DNA from: Drechslerella dactyloides
Lineage: Eukaryota; Ascomycota; Orbiliomycetes; Orbiliales; Orbiliaceae
Assembly (NCBI GenBank): GCA_020064725.1
Contig: JAGTWJ010000019.1
Location: 3,410,001 to 3,474,000, forward strand
Direction of reading: 5' to 3'
DNA length: 64,000 nt
In this document: positions 11,423-21,031 of the stretch, one piece after another
How positions within the stretch are numbered: the stretch's first letter is position 1
Layout of the letters: each line of letters begins with the position of its first letter
The notes under the pieces: generated by a model
Database searches by the model: none
The model's input: only the letters and a program-made list of their open reading frames with translations
What the model was told of the DNA's origin: nothing
Translations under genes and position numbers: made by a program

Positions 11423-13579
11423 ATGGGGCAGGTTAGCGACACGGCGATCGGCCTTCTTCAGTTAACCTGGTCCAACGCCTTCCTCCTCCTCCTCCTGCTC
11501 GTAGCCCATAAGGAGATCCAGTTTTATAACAAGAAGGTAAACCCGAAGTCATCTGCCAATCATTCTACAGGATTCGTCTGTTTCATGTGGTGGCCAAAGC
11601 CGACGCTTACCAACTGTTGCAACTGAAACAGGTCAAGGTCCCCATCGTTGGGGTACCGTTCCCAGGCTATGTCGGTTCATGGATTGGCGCGGTTTGGTTT
11701 TTTGCCTTCGGGCATCTAGTCGTCCGAAAAGCGTACGAGAGCCGAAAGCACAAGGTGTTCCAGGTGGCTATGCTGGAGCGCATGCTTGTAGTCGTCACGA
11801 CGCAGGAACTTATCAATGAGGTCTCCAACGCCGATCCAGCCGAACTGTCCTTTTACAGCACCATAGACTCGGTATATACCACTCCTCTCCGTCTTATCCG
11901 AATGCAAACGCTTAACTAACGTGTGGATTATTGCGCAGGATTTCCAAGTCACCTACACGATGTCGAGGCCTGTTCTTAACCATGTTTGGCACTTGCCTTA
12001 CATTCAGGATAAACTTACCAAAAAGCTCATGAAATCGATCGACCTGATGCAGGACGAAATCGTCAATGCCTGCGGCCTCTTCCTCGGCCACACCAAAGGA
12101 GGTATGTGAAAACCTTATTTTCCCTTTTCCTTTGGCAGTTCAGCTTGGATGGTATAACTGCCAGGCAACAAATAATATAACATGAATATATGTTGTCTCG
12201 CTATTTTATATATGCAAGCCGAGGCGGTGGCGAGGTATACGCTAACATGGATACATGTTGGAAACCTGCAGAAACCATTCAAGTCAACGTGATGGAGACT
12301 TTCTTGGATATCCTGACCCGTCTGTCCAACCGCTACTTTGTCGGAAAGCCACTATGTCGCAACGTCGAGTACATTCACACTGCGAAAGAGTATGCGAAGG
12401 ATGTCGCTATCTGCGGGGTATTCATACGGTGCTGGCCTGACTGGCTCAAATCAACCGCGTCCTGGCTGTGCTCCCGCATTCCGAAGAACCAGATGATAGC
12501 CATGAAGTACCTCGGGCCAATAATAGAGTCCCGAAAAGACAAGATGGATCTGTTGGGCAAGAAGTGGAAGGATCGACCAGTAAGTTGGCTACTTTACATC
12601 AACTACTTTTATGTGCTATTTGTCACTAACAAGCATGGCATATAGGATGACTACCTGCAATGGCTCATGGAGGGTGCTGTTGAAAACTTTGGGAACTGCA
12701 ACGATACACGGGACATCATGCTCCGCCTGATGTTCCTCAACTTTGCCGGTAAGTAATCTTAAACGTAGACTATGGATGCGTCTACGGAGTGCAGTAAGAC
12801 CAACATGTCTGTGTTATTAGGAAACCACACAAGTGGGGAAACCTTCTGCATGGTGCTGTACCAGCTGGTCAATAGACCAGAGTATATGCAACCACTTCGA
12901 GACGAAGCCGCGGAAATGATTGCGAAACATGGTTACACTTCTCATGCATTTACCATGATGTCCAAGATAGACTCTTTCATCCGTGAATGCACCCGGTTTG
13001 TGTCTCTAGGCCCAAGTAAGTTGCCTTGTGGAAGACACGAATCCATGCCACCGCTGTTGAAGATGAGAGTTGCGTGCTAATAAAATACTCGCAGTCATTA
13101 TTACTCGCACTGCGAAGATCCCATATACGCTCGGTGATGGCACCTTCCTTCCGCCTAGCACGCAAGTCTGCATGCCTCACCACTCGGTCCACAATAATCC
13201 CAGCATCCCAATTTACGCCAACACCGATTTCGACGGGTTCCGCTTTCACAAAATCCGCGATGGTCTACTACAGAAAAACCCAGCCAACATCCAGGCGAAT
13301 AGAACCGAGCTGTGGACCGCAACATCGAACCGTCAGCTGTTCTTCGGCAACGGACGTCATCCTTGCCCCGGCCGCTTCTTCGCATCTTTGCAGGCAAAGA
13401 TGCTCCTTCATTACATGTTGACGAACTACGAGATGACAGCCGATGTTGGCTCATCTTATGAGCCGCATCGCTGGCAGACCATGTACATCCCAAACACCCA
13501 TGCTAATATCAATTTCAAGCGTCTCACGGACCCGGAGCCAGGCCTCAAGGAAGAGATCGCCTTCGACCTTTCGAAATAG
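11423..13579 (+). CDS. Cytochrome P450 monooxygenase, fungal ent-kaurene-oxidase-like type
   Basis: Seven exons (11423-11536, 11632-11871, 11939-12101, 12272-12579, 12646-12748, 12821-13015, 13095-13579) give 535 aa. A hydrophobic N-terminal helix (poly-Leu near residues 22-30) suggests ER anchoring. The I-helix reads GNHTSGETF at 310-318, with HTS where many P450s have acid-Thr. The K-helix ExxR is ECTR at 365-368. The heme loop is FFGNGRHPCPGRFFA with the thiolate Cys465. The GRHPCPGRFFA pattern recalls fungal P450s of terpenoid metabolism (GA-cluster types), but the substrate cannot be read from sequence. No terpene cyclase, polyketide synthase or reductase lies beside it, so it is not an obvious cluster member. 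All splice phases agree. The gene sits directly upstream of a transposon. Confidence 0.88.
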
Positions 13580-14442
13580 TGCCAGCGGCGCACTTTTACC
13601 AGAACACGAAGCAACCTTACATCAGTTCATACATCATCATGGTGGCGTTGGCTAGCCCCAAACATCAATACTACATTTCTAGGAGTATAACTCTTATTTT
13701 CTACCCTTACCGACAAATTCTGGCGTACACAGGCAAATCGGAAATTCTGCTTAAGGCGCGCACCTGGTCTCCCTATTTTGTCGGAGTTCCCTCATTGCCA
13801 ACGCGACGTTTCCGCTGTCGATTCAACTACTTCTACATCCTTACTTGACTCACGTCTCTACGTACCGTTTTGAAATTTTGTGGTCCGCGAATTTTTTCCA
13901 TCAGTGCACAGTCGCACCATACATACACCCACCTGTCGTTATTATAATGCCCGAAAGCTCTGTTTCTTTTTTATCCGGCGTCGTGGGTTCGATTGCTTGT
14001 TTATCAATTTTCTATCGATCAACGTGTTTGACTTATCACATCGACGAATCGGAGTGCCCTTCTTCTATTTCGGAGATAGTAAGAGGATAGCGAAAGCCTC
14101 AACAGCTACCGATTTGATCATAGTTCTATAATTATTGCCAACACGTCTTAATTTTATGTTTGTATTTAATCAGGCCTCAAAAAATTACGAGTTTGAAAAT
14201 TAAATTCAGCCATGTGAGCTTAGCATTTGTCGACTGAAAGCAGGCGCTCACAAGCCTCGATGCCAGGCGCTGTAGCATGCTGACCAAGACGTCGGTAGCT
14301 TTGACGTCGGTAGATTTGACGTCGGTAGATCTGTCGTGTTTTAGCCCTCAGTGCCATCTTGGGGCATCTAGATTTAAGTGTTTTACAATCCTATGGACAG
14401 CTCGACAGGCAACAGGCAACGGCATGACAGCGTATTCATATA
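13580..14442. other. Intergenic 3' flank of the P450, up to the transposon
   Basis: AT-rich sequence without a supported gene. It ends with three tandem copies of a 15-bp unit (14286-14330), 113 bp left of the transposon terminus. Confidence 0.55.
14286..14330. repeat. Tandem 15-bp repeat, three copies, each with a GACGTC core
   Basis: Units at 14286-14300, 14301-14315 and 14316-14330 read (A/T)(A/T)GACGTCGGTAG(C/A)T. Copies 2 and 3 are identical. Each contains the palindrome GACGTC. Confidence 0.7.
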
Positions 14443-14493
14443 ACGTCAATGATAAGCGAACGGATCAGACAAGCGAGCGGATCACCTCACCAC
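14443..14493. repeat. Left terminal inverted repeat of the transposon
   Basis: It begins ACGTCAATGATAAGCG and ends CACCTCACCAC, and is the reverse complement of 16284-16334. Inside it a 14-bp motif occurs twice in direct orientation 17 bp apart: AAGCGAACGGATCA, then AAGCGAGCGGATCA (one mismatch). These are candidate transposase-binding half sites. Confidence 0.93.
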
Positions 14494-14544
14494 ACCTACG
14501 CGCCCACCACTCCTCCTATACCTTATACCTCCACAACCACCGCA

Positions 14545-16200
14545 ATGCCTGCCTCTACGACCGAATCCAGAGTTCTTCTAGCTATTGAAGCTATGAAAAA
14601 AGACCAAGAATTAAGTATTCGAGCTGCTGCTAAGCATTATGATGTCCCTTATACCACCTTAGTCTGCCGATATAATGGCCGCTCTTCACGATGCGACAGC
14701 ATCCCTAAATCGCGAAACCTTACAAAATTGGAGGAGGATGCCATTGTTCAATATATACTTGAGCTATGTGCGCGGTCTTTTCATCCTAGGCTGGGTAGTG
14801 TGGAAGATATGGCCAACCAGCTGCTGCTGGCGCGTAGCGACGATAGTACGCGACGCGTCGGTAAGAGATGGGCTGGTAACTTTGTCAAACGCCGCCCAGA
14901 GCTACAGACGCGTCTGTCCAGGAAGTACGACTACCAGCGAGCGAAATGCGAAGATCCTGTACTTATCAGCAAGTGGTTTCAGCTAATAGAGGCTGTAAAG
15001 ACCAAGTACGGCATCGCGGACAATGACATCTACAACTTCGACGAGACTGGCTTCGCAATGGGCATAATATCTACAACTACTGTTGTTACAGGTGCTGAAA
15101 CACGCGATAAAGCTAAGCTGGCGCAGCCTGGGAATCGCGAGTGGGCAACAGTTATCCAGGGGATAGGCGCAGAAGGTTGGGCAGTGCCGCCATTTATTGT
15201 CCTCGCTGGGCAACACCACTTAGCTAGCTGGTATACAGCGACAAAGCTACCAGCGGATTGGGTTATTGCGCTTTCTGATAACGGCTGGACGACGAACGAG
15301 CTCGCTCTACAGTGGCTAAAGCACTTCGACAAGTTTACAGCGCGGCGCTGCATTTCGGACTACCGGCTATTAGTCCTAGATGGTCACGAAAGCCACCACT
15401 CTGTTGCCTTTGAGCTATACTGCCAGGAGCATAAGATTGTCACAATCTGCATGCCGCCGCATTCATCGCATATCCTCCAGCCACTGGATATTGGCTGCTT
15501 TGGGCCATTAAAGCAGGCGTATAGCCATGAGGTGGAGAGCTTGGTGCGCGCGTACGTTAACCATATCTCTAAGCTGGAGTTTCTCACCGGGTTCCACAAG
15601 GCGTTTACTGCTGCAATAACACCTAAAAACATACGCAGCAGCTTTGCTGGAGCTGGCATTGTACCTTATAACCCTGACAAAGTTTTATCAAAGCTGGATA
15701 TACAGTTGCCAGCAGCTACTCCAGCGAATTCACGTCCAGGCACTGCGAATGCGGCAGCTACCTGGACTACAAAAACACCATTAAACCCATCAGAGGCTAG
15801 CCTACAAGCAGGCCTGATCAAAAACCAGATTACCCAGTACCAGAATAGCTCTCCTACATTACTGCTAGCAGCTGTGGACCAGCTGTCTAAAGGGACACAG
15901 ACTATAATGCATCAATTGGCACTTATACGTGCAGAGAACACAACACTGCGCTCTGCTAATGAAGCATTAAGTAAACGGCGGCGGGCAAAAAGACAGCGTA
16001 TACAGCATGGAGGCATGCTCACCATACACCAGGCAGGTGATATACTGGACCAAGACACCATAGGTAGGCAGCATAAGCAGGTAGAGCCAAAAAACTGTCA
16101 GGACAACATGCAGCCAGGAGGGGGCTCTGGAAGGGTATTGCGCTGCAGTCAATGCGGTAGAGCTGGGCATAATATTCGAACATGTCAAGAGGCATCTTAA
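14545..16200 (+). CDS. Transposase, pogo/Fot1 (Tigger-like) family, DD35D, with C-terminal zinc knuckle
   Basis: The single-exon frame gives 551 aa from ATG 14545. It catalyses cut-and-paste transposition in the nucleus. The order is: an N-terminal psq-type helix-turn-helix (around LSIRAAAKHYDVPYTTL), a CENPB-type DNA-binding domain (RVGKRWAGNFVKRRPEL), then the DDE core. Catalytic aspartates are Asp166 (NFDETGF), Asp279 (VLDGHESH) and Asp315 (QPLDIGCF), with 35 residues between the last two, the DD35D spacing of the pogo group. The C-terminus has CSQCGRAGHNIRTC (Cys534, Cys537, His542, Cys547), a CCHC zinc knuckle. The same frame is open upstream to an in-frame ATG at 14449 inside the terminal repeat, which would add 32 residues. 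I prefer 14545 because the extension is low-complexity Thr/Pro. No catalytic residue is missing. Confidence 0.92.
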   Translation: MPASTTESRVLLAIEAMKKDQELSIRAAAKHYDVPYTTLVCRYNGRSSRCDSIPKSRNLTKLEEDAIVQYILELCARSFHPRLGSVEDMANQLLLARSDDSTRRVGKRWAGNFVKRRPELQTRLSRKYDYQRAKCEDPVLISKWFQLIEAVKTKYGIADNDIYNFDETGFAMGIISTTTVVTGAETRDKAKLAQPGNREWATVIQGIGAEGWAVPPFIVLAGQHHLASWYTATKLPADWVIALSDNGWTTNELALQWLKHFDKFTARRCISDYRLLVLDGHESHHSVAFELYCQEHKIVTICMPPHSSHILQPLDIGCFGPLKQAYSHEVESLVRAYVNHISKLEFLTGFHKAFTAAITPKNIRSSFAGAGIVPYNPDKVLSKLDIQLPAATPANSRPGTANAAATWTTKTPLNPSEASLQAGLIKNQITQYQNSSPTLLLAAVDQLSKGTQTIMHQLALIRAENTTLRSANEALSKRRRAKRQRIQHGGMLTIHQAGDILDQDTIGRQHKQVEPKNCQDNMQPGGGSGRVLRCSQCGRAGHNIRTCQEAS

Positions 16201-16283
16201 GCATGTAAATAAGCTATTTAGTATGTATCTAGCCCAAAGCTATAGTATTGTGGTGGTGAAATCAGTATTTTCGTTGAGATGGG

Positions 16284-16334
16284 GTGGTGAGGTGATCCGC
16301 TCGCTTGTCTGATCCGTTCGCTTATCATTGACGT
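16284..16334. repeat. Right terminal inverted repeat of the transposon
   Basis: It starts GTGGTGAGGTGATCC and ends CATTGACGT, matching the left repeat over 51 nt in inverse orientation. A TA and then a short TATATATA run follow. Confidence 0.93.
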
Positions 16335-17692
16335 TATATATATATATGAACCAGCATATTATAATATCGGACCGGCCCTGCGGATACTAACGCAGAGCTC
16401 TATGCAACGACTCTTGAAACCGGCATGAACCGGCCCGGATCTTCAGCTACGCGGCCGTCTCGCGCATCCGCCATGCACCTTTGCAGTTGACAAAGCCCTG
16501 ACCACGACCGTGATGTGTTGGTCGTCCCAAGTCGGCGGGTGGACAGGGGTGCCTGGCCCGCTGATTGGTTGCCCGTTTTGCGAAGCGCCACGACCACCGT
16601 CGCAGAAGACGCTGCATCCCCACGCGATAGCGCCAGCCAATACAACCCCTCGCACCGTCATCCTTCCCAGACAGCATCTCAGCAAATCATCCTCTCGGGC
16701 CTGGAACTCGCGAGAGCAAAATTCCCACTTCGGGACTGGACCCAGCAATGCAAGTTCAATCACGGGAGCCGCACACCTTCCGCCTCGCGAACTGGGAGCC
16801 TTGAAACGCGTCCTTTGCTCTTGGACTGTCCTGAGCACGCGCCCAGGTCGACCCCAGCGTAAAGGCAATCCTGCCATAGCGAGAACCTGAACCACAGTCT
16901 CCAATCCTTTGAAAGTACACCCCAGAATAAAATTTGGTGACGGGGACCTCCAGCGCGAAGGCTAATGAGCGAAGCAGGCATTCATAACAGATTGAGGTCT
17001 TGTACCTATTCTTAGGATACCTTCAGGTCCACGGTCTCAGGAACACACAAGTTACTATGAATACTTTCGGCAACGGATGTTTTTTTTGAGGCTTCGATAC
17101 ATTCCGATGGACGCCTCGCCTGTGAGTGGCCGTGTCTATCCATGCATGACAGGTCCGCAGGGGTGGGTCCGAGCCAGCGGACGTGCATCCGTTGAGATAT
17201 GCATAGAAAGCTTGTCATTGGAGGCTGTGGAACAACAGCTACAAACCCGATAGTGCGACCATCTTGCTGGCTATAAGTTGTAATAGCTGCCCGCCTCGTG
17301 AGGAGTCCTCTTCTCTCCTCATTCTTCATACAGCTCAGTCTGATACAATTTATCCATCGGTTGCTCCTTTGCAGTCGGTGTTTCTTTTCGTTTCTCTTTC
17401 TTTTCCTTACTACTCTTTAGTTTCTTTTCTCTTCTTCAGTAAACAGCTAGCTGTTTGGGTGCAGTGCACTTTTAATACTATCAAAAAACCAATATTATTT
17501 TTCTGGGCAAATTTAACTCTCACGAAAAATTTAAAATTGCATATTTGCGCTATAAGGGGAATACGTGATACTTCGCACGCCGAGAGGAAATTTTAGGAAC
17601 AAGTCAACAGCAGAGACAGGTGCTCAACTTTCCTAGCTCACGCATCTTTACTCCAACAACATCATCATTTCAAACTCGCCGACATCGACACA
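16335..17692. other. Intergenic region between transposon and Fig1-like gene
   Basis: A GC-rich block at about 16440-16900 is open on both strands in several frames but shows no domain. The right part (about 17330-17450) is pyrimidine-rich and probably promoter or leader of the next gene. Confidence 0.5.
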
Positions 17693-18949
17693 ATGGTTAA
17701 TCTCGTCAGATTTGCCCGCGCGGCACCATGCACCAGTATGTTATCGATACCCCCCCGCCGCTTCAAGGAACGCCGCTAACCGCTCTTAGAACCGCTCCTC
17801 GCGTTTGCCTCAATCGGCTTGATGATTGCCTTCATCTTCTCAACCGTTGTCGTCACAGCAGGAAAGAAGTCCAGCAGCAAAGGCCTCTACATAGTCTCCT
17901 TCGAATACGACCTGCCGCCGGTAGCATCGAACACTAGAAGCATTCGAAAGCGTGCAGATGACGCCACAACCACCGCCCAGGAAACTAGAGTCGTCGCAAC
18001 GGTCTCGCAGACCCTGACCGTCGCCCCCACATCAACCGGCTCCGCATCGACGACCACTATGATGCCATCGCCCACCGTCAACGTTGTCCTGCAGGAGAAA
18101 TTCAAGGATGCAGTCCAGTCTCTCATCACCGATGACAACATGAACGCAACCATCCAGTTCAACGAGGCCCGTGTTAGCTACAGCGGCATTTGTGTCGAAG
18201 TCACATCCATGGAGGGCATCAAGGGATCGCAATGGCTGTGCGGATCTGTCAACACCACTGAGGTCCTCGGAGCCACCGCTGGCGGCGATCCGTTCGACCT
18301 CATCGGTGTTGCAGCGTATTTTAAGGACAAGGTTGCATTCTCTCTTCCTTGGTGGGTGGCCACTGCCTGCCTTGGCGTCGCCATGCTCTGCCAGATGATT
18401 CTCATGATCCCACTGTTACCAATCCCGCCGATCGTGCAAAAGGTTACTGCTGTTCTCTCTCTCATCGGAACCCTCGCTTTGCTGGGAGGCCTGGTCCTGC
18501 AGCACGTTACCGCCAATACTGTTGCATCTCTCACTTCCCGACTTACAATTGGCACTGTCAATGCCCATGTTGGCAGGATGAACCAAGCTCTTGGATGGTC
18601 TGGGTTCGCACTGGCACTTTTGGCTAGCATTTGCATCTCAGTCGTTGTTGCTGCTGAGATGGCACTGGAGAAGGGCGAGCACATGATTGACCGAGCAGCC
18701 GATGTAGCTGCCAGCAAGATCGATTCGAGAGTCCCGTTTAGCAGCCCGATACAGAACCGCAGCTTCAGCGGGAACCGCAGCTTTAGTGGATCCAGCGGTG
18801 GCAGCAGTGGTCTCGGACGCACTATCCGTGACAACGGCCCGGATGTGCTCCGCGGATTGGCCAAGGCCAAGACCAGGGGTGAGGCACTCAGTGCCGTCGC
18901 TGGCGGTTTTAGGAGTGAGAAGATCAGCCATCCTCACATGATGGTCTGA
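17693..18949 (+). CDS. Fig1-like / claudin-like four-TM membrane protein
   Basis: Two exons (17693-17735, 17790-18949; 54-bp intron) encode 400 aa. A TM helix lies near residues 17-37. A Ser/Thr-rich ectodomain follows, probably O-glycosylated, with RVSYSGICVEV (SGIC at 146-149) and QWLCGS (163-168), the G-x-C and W-x-C pair seen in Fig1 and related claudin-like fungal proteins. Three more helices follow (WWVATACLGVAMLCQMIL, a Leu/Gly-rich helix, and ALGWSGFALALLASICISVV), then a cytosolic tail rich in Ser and Gly with two NRSFSG repeats. Fig1 promotes calcium influx and membrane fusion during mating in yeast. That role is transferred only by resemblance. SUR7/PalI-type proteins are the main alternative. 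The first exon is short, and ATG 17693 (ACACAATGG) is the only in-frame start found. Confidence 0.62.
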
Positions 18950-20170
18950 GCGATGAGTTGGATGTGTCAGGGTAGTTTAGGGATCTTGAGTTTACGAGTT
19001 TCTTTGTCTTTTGCCTTTTCCTACTTCTCTTTTCTTCAGCATTGCATTGCATGGACCAGGACATTCATTATAGCGTTACTTTTTCTTAGAATATTCCAAT
19101 AATCTGACAAAAGCAGATGAGGATCAACCACTCCGGGAGTGTCGCGTCTGTATCTATAATCAAAGAAAGCAAATACCATTCCCAGATCTTCAAACTTGTT
19201 GCAAGCTAGCACTAGATTCCAAAGATATAACATGAATCACGTCTCCACTGCAGATATGTGCTCCCACCGCCTGGTCCTGGGATGCTTCAACAGATGCCCC
19301 AGTATTTCCAGTATCTTACACTGGTCATGCAAATCCGTTCTAGCTCGGTTTCAGGCGACGCGATTCCACCTCATACCGTATACTCCATCACTGATTGGTC
19401 GATAGTTCTCTGTTAGGCGTTCCAAAACGACGTGCGAGGGTGGGGCAGACAAGGTCGAGTTGCTACGTTGTAGATGAGGCGATTTGTGTAGTGCAGACTG
19501 GACTGATAGCCAGCGTGTCAACGGCCTCGTACCAGCCCGACCGGTCGATTTGCCTGAATATGTCAACGTTGACATTGTGTTTAGTTGGGAGTATGAATGC
19601 TCTATCGATCACATGAGAAATGCGGTGATTTTCCGTTTACAAATAGCTGTTGAACATATAAGGTTGGAATACGGGTTACACAGAGGACAGCGGTCTGGCT
19701 TTGTGAGACAACATGACAGGTTGCAATTGTGCACGTTCTTCGATTGCCATCGGTTATATCTCGTGGGACGACAGCTGTGACGATTGTCTTATGACGGCTC
19801 TAATTTCCTGATGCATGACGGCACGTAGCGTAAATTCCCTGATTTATTGCTTACAGCTTGGAATACGCTTTCTGAAGCTCTCCAAGCTGTCCATAAGAAC
19901 ACTTGTTTTTAATGCACGGTGCATGCCGCCTCAAAATTTCACCCATCATCTCGAATCTACATACAGCCCACTGCCCTACGTGCATTCATACATGAACAAT
20001 CTCAAGTCTCCTGTGTCAACATAGCTTCACCACCTTGTCGATTCTCCATCTACGTCCTACAGGCGGCACTAATATTCCTCTACTTAGTTGTAAGCACATC
20101 AGCTACCAGCGTTTCATCATAGCCCCGTCTAGCATATGTTGATACATGTTAATGAATAGCAGTCAGTCCA
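18950..20170. other. Intergenic region without a supported gene
   Basis: The 3' flank of the Fig1-like gene is followed by sequence with only short, unsupported frames. No repeats of note were seen. Confidence 0.5.
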
Positions 20171-20491
20171 ATGCCGCCAAAGGGGGAGAAAGTGGCAGAC
20201 TTTGATCGCCGGCTTTGGTACTCTTGCCCGCCAGCTCCAAAGGAGCGGGAGCGCCTGAGCGAGAGAGTCGAGGAAGTAAACAGAGCTTCCAGAACCATAC
20301 ATATCGCTGAACAGGCTAAGAGAGTTGCCTCCGAAACTCGACAACATGCGGATTGGAGAGTTCGATCGGAGGCTAAAAAGGATGCTGCGGAGCAGGCTCC
20401 CAATGTCAAAGATGAAACCAAGACGGCGAAACAAAGGCAGCTCGGATATGACGATGCGACTCTAGCGTTCTTGTTAGATTCTGATTACTGA
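20171..20491 (+). CDS. Small hypothetical protein, charged and coiled-coil-like
   Basis: An ATG-initiated frame of 106 aa starts MPPKGEKVADFDRRLWYSCP. The middle is very rich in Arg, Glu, Lys and Ala (RERLSERVEEVNRA, QAKRVASETRQHADW), compatible with an amphipathic helix or coiled coil, and it ends YDDATLAFLLDSDY. I recognise no family. A TAGCAG just before the ATG could be a splice acceptor, so this may be the last exon of a longer gene, but no convincing upstream exon was found. It could also be a chance frame. Confidence 0.3.
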   Translation: MPPKGEKVADFDRRLWYSCPPAPKERERLSERVEEVNRASRTIHIAEQAKRVASETRQHADWRVRSEAKKDAAEQAPNVKDETKTAKQRQLGYDDATLAFLLDSDY

Positions 20492-20942
20492 ATTTCAATC
20501 TGGTTTCTGGTCAGAAGCCAAACGCCGGCTCGCTGTTATCAATTCTAGCCCCAGCATCGTCCAAACTGCTTAGTAAATCATCATCATCCTTATCATCAGC
20601 GCAGTGGCAGATATGATAGGGTATTATAGTTCATATTTTTCGTCTGTTCACGGCGGCTATTGCATTACAAGGTTAAAGCTGGTCTTGTAGCGGTAAAGAA
20701 AATTCGAAGGACAGAATCATTGAAGCGCAATAAGATGCCAAGCTATGAACGCGATGACTCGAGAGGCCAGTTCCATGCATTCTTTCTTGTGCGCAAATGC
20801 TGTCGTTCTACACGCGGGCCAATTTCCTGTCATAAACTTTGGTTGTGATATGTGGTATTTTGCATTATGTTGCACAAACCGCAACACATTGATTTTGCTG
20901 GGCCACATCAATACCAAAACTCGCCAGAACCATCAACATCAC

Positions 20943-21031
20943 TCCAAATTGGTTCAGAGGTTAGAATTCAACGCTCTCATGGTCTAGCACCGTGGCCCCG
21001 TTGCGACCCGGGTTCGATTCCCGGATTTGGA
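20943..21031 (+). tRNA. tRNA-Glu (anticodon CTC) with an 18-nt intron
   Basis: The acceptor stem TCCAAAT (20943-20949) pairs perfectly with ATTTGGA (21025-21031). The D arm holds the A box TGGTTCAGAGG. The anticodon stem CAACG (20969-20973) pairs with CGTTG (20999-21003). The loop reads CT-CTC-A, giving anticodon CTC for GAG codons. An intron at 20980-20997 follows position 37, the canonical site. The T arm CCGGG-TTCGATT-CCCGG contains the B box. A run of seven T lies about 30 nt downstream as a possible Pol III terminator. Confidence 0.9.

Larger units (their letters stand above)
14443..16334 (+). mobile_element. Intact pogo/Fot1-type DNA transposon (Tc1/mariner superfamily), 1892 bp
   Basis: The terminal inverted repeats 14443-14493 and 16284-16334 are 51 nt long and match at every position I compared; the next base differs (A against G in the same strand sense). 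TA dinucleotides flank both ends (14441-14442 and 16335-16336), as expected for the TA target-site duplication of this superfamily. One uninterrupted transposase frame fills the interior. Identical termini and no frame disruption point to a recent insertion, and there is no sign of repeat-induced point mutation (RIP), which would break the frame with C-to-T changes. Termini were placed by repeat alignment and TA flanks. Confidence 0.92.

Noticed and set aside
16443..16904. 153-codon minus-strand and 126-codon plus-strand frames right of the transposon
   Set aside because: They overlap each other, lack motifs and do not extend into plausible exons. They are also outside the transposon termini, so they are not element cargo.
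11423..18949. Secondary-metabolite cluster around the P450
   Set aside because: No backbone synthase, cyclase, regulator or transporter is present; neighbours are a transposon and a Fig1-like gene.
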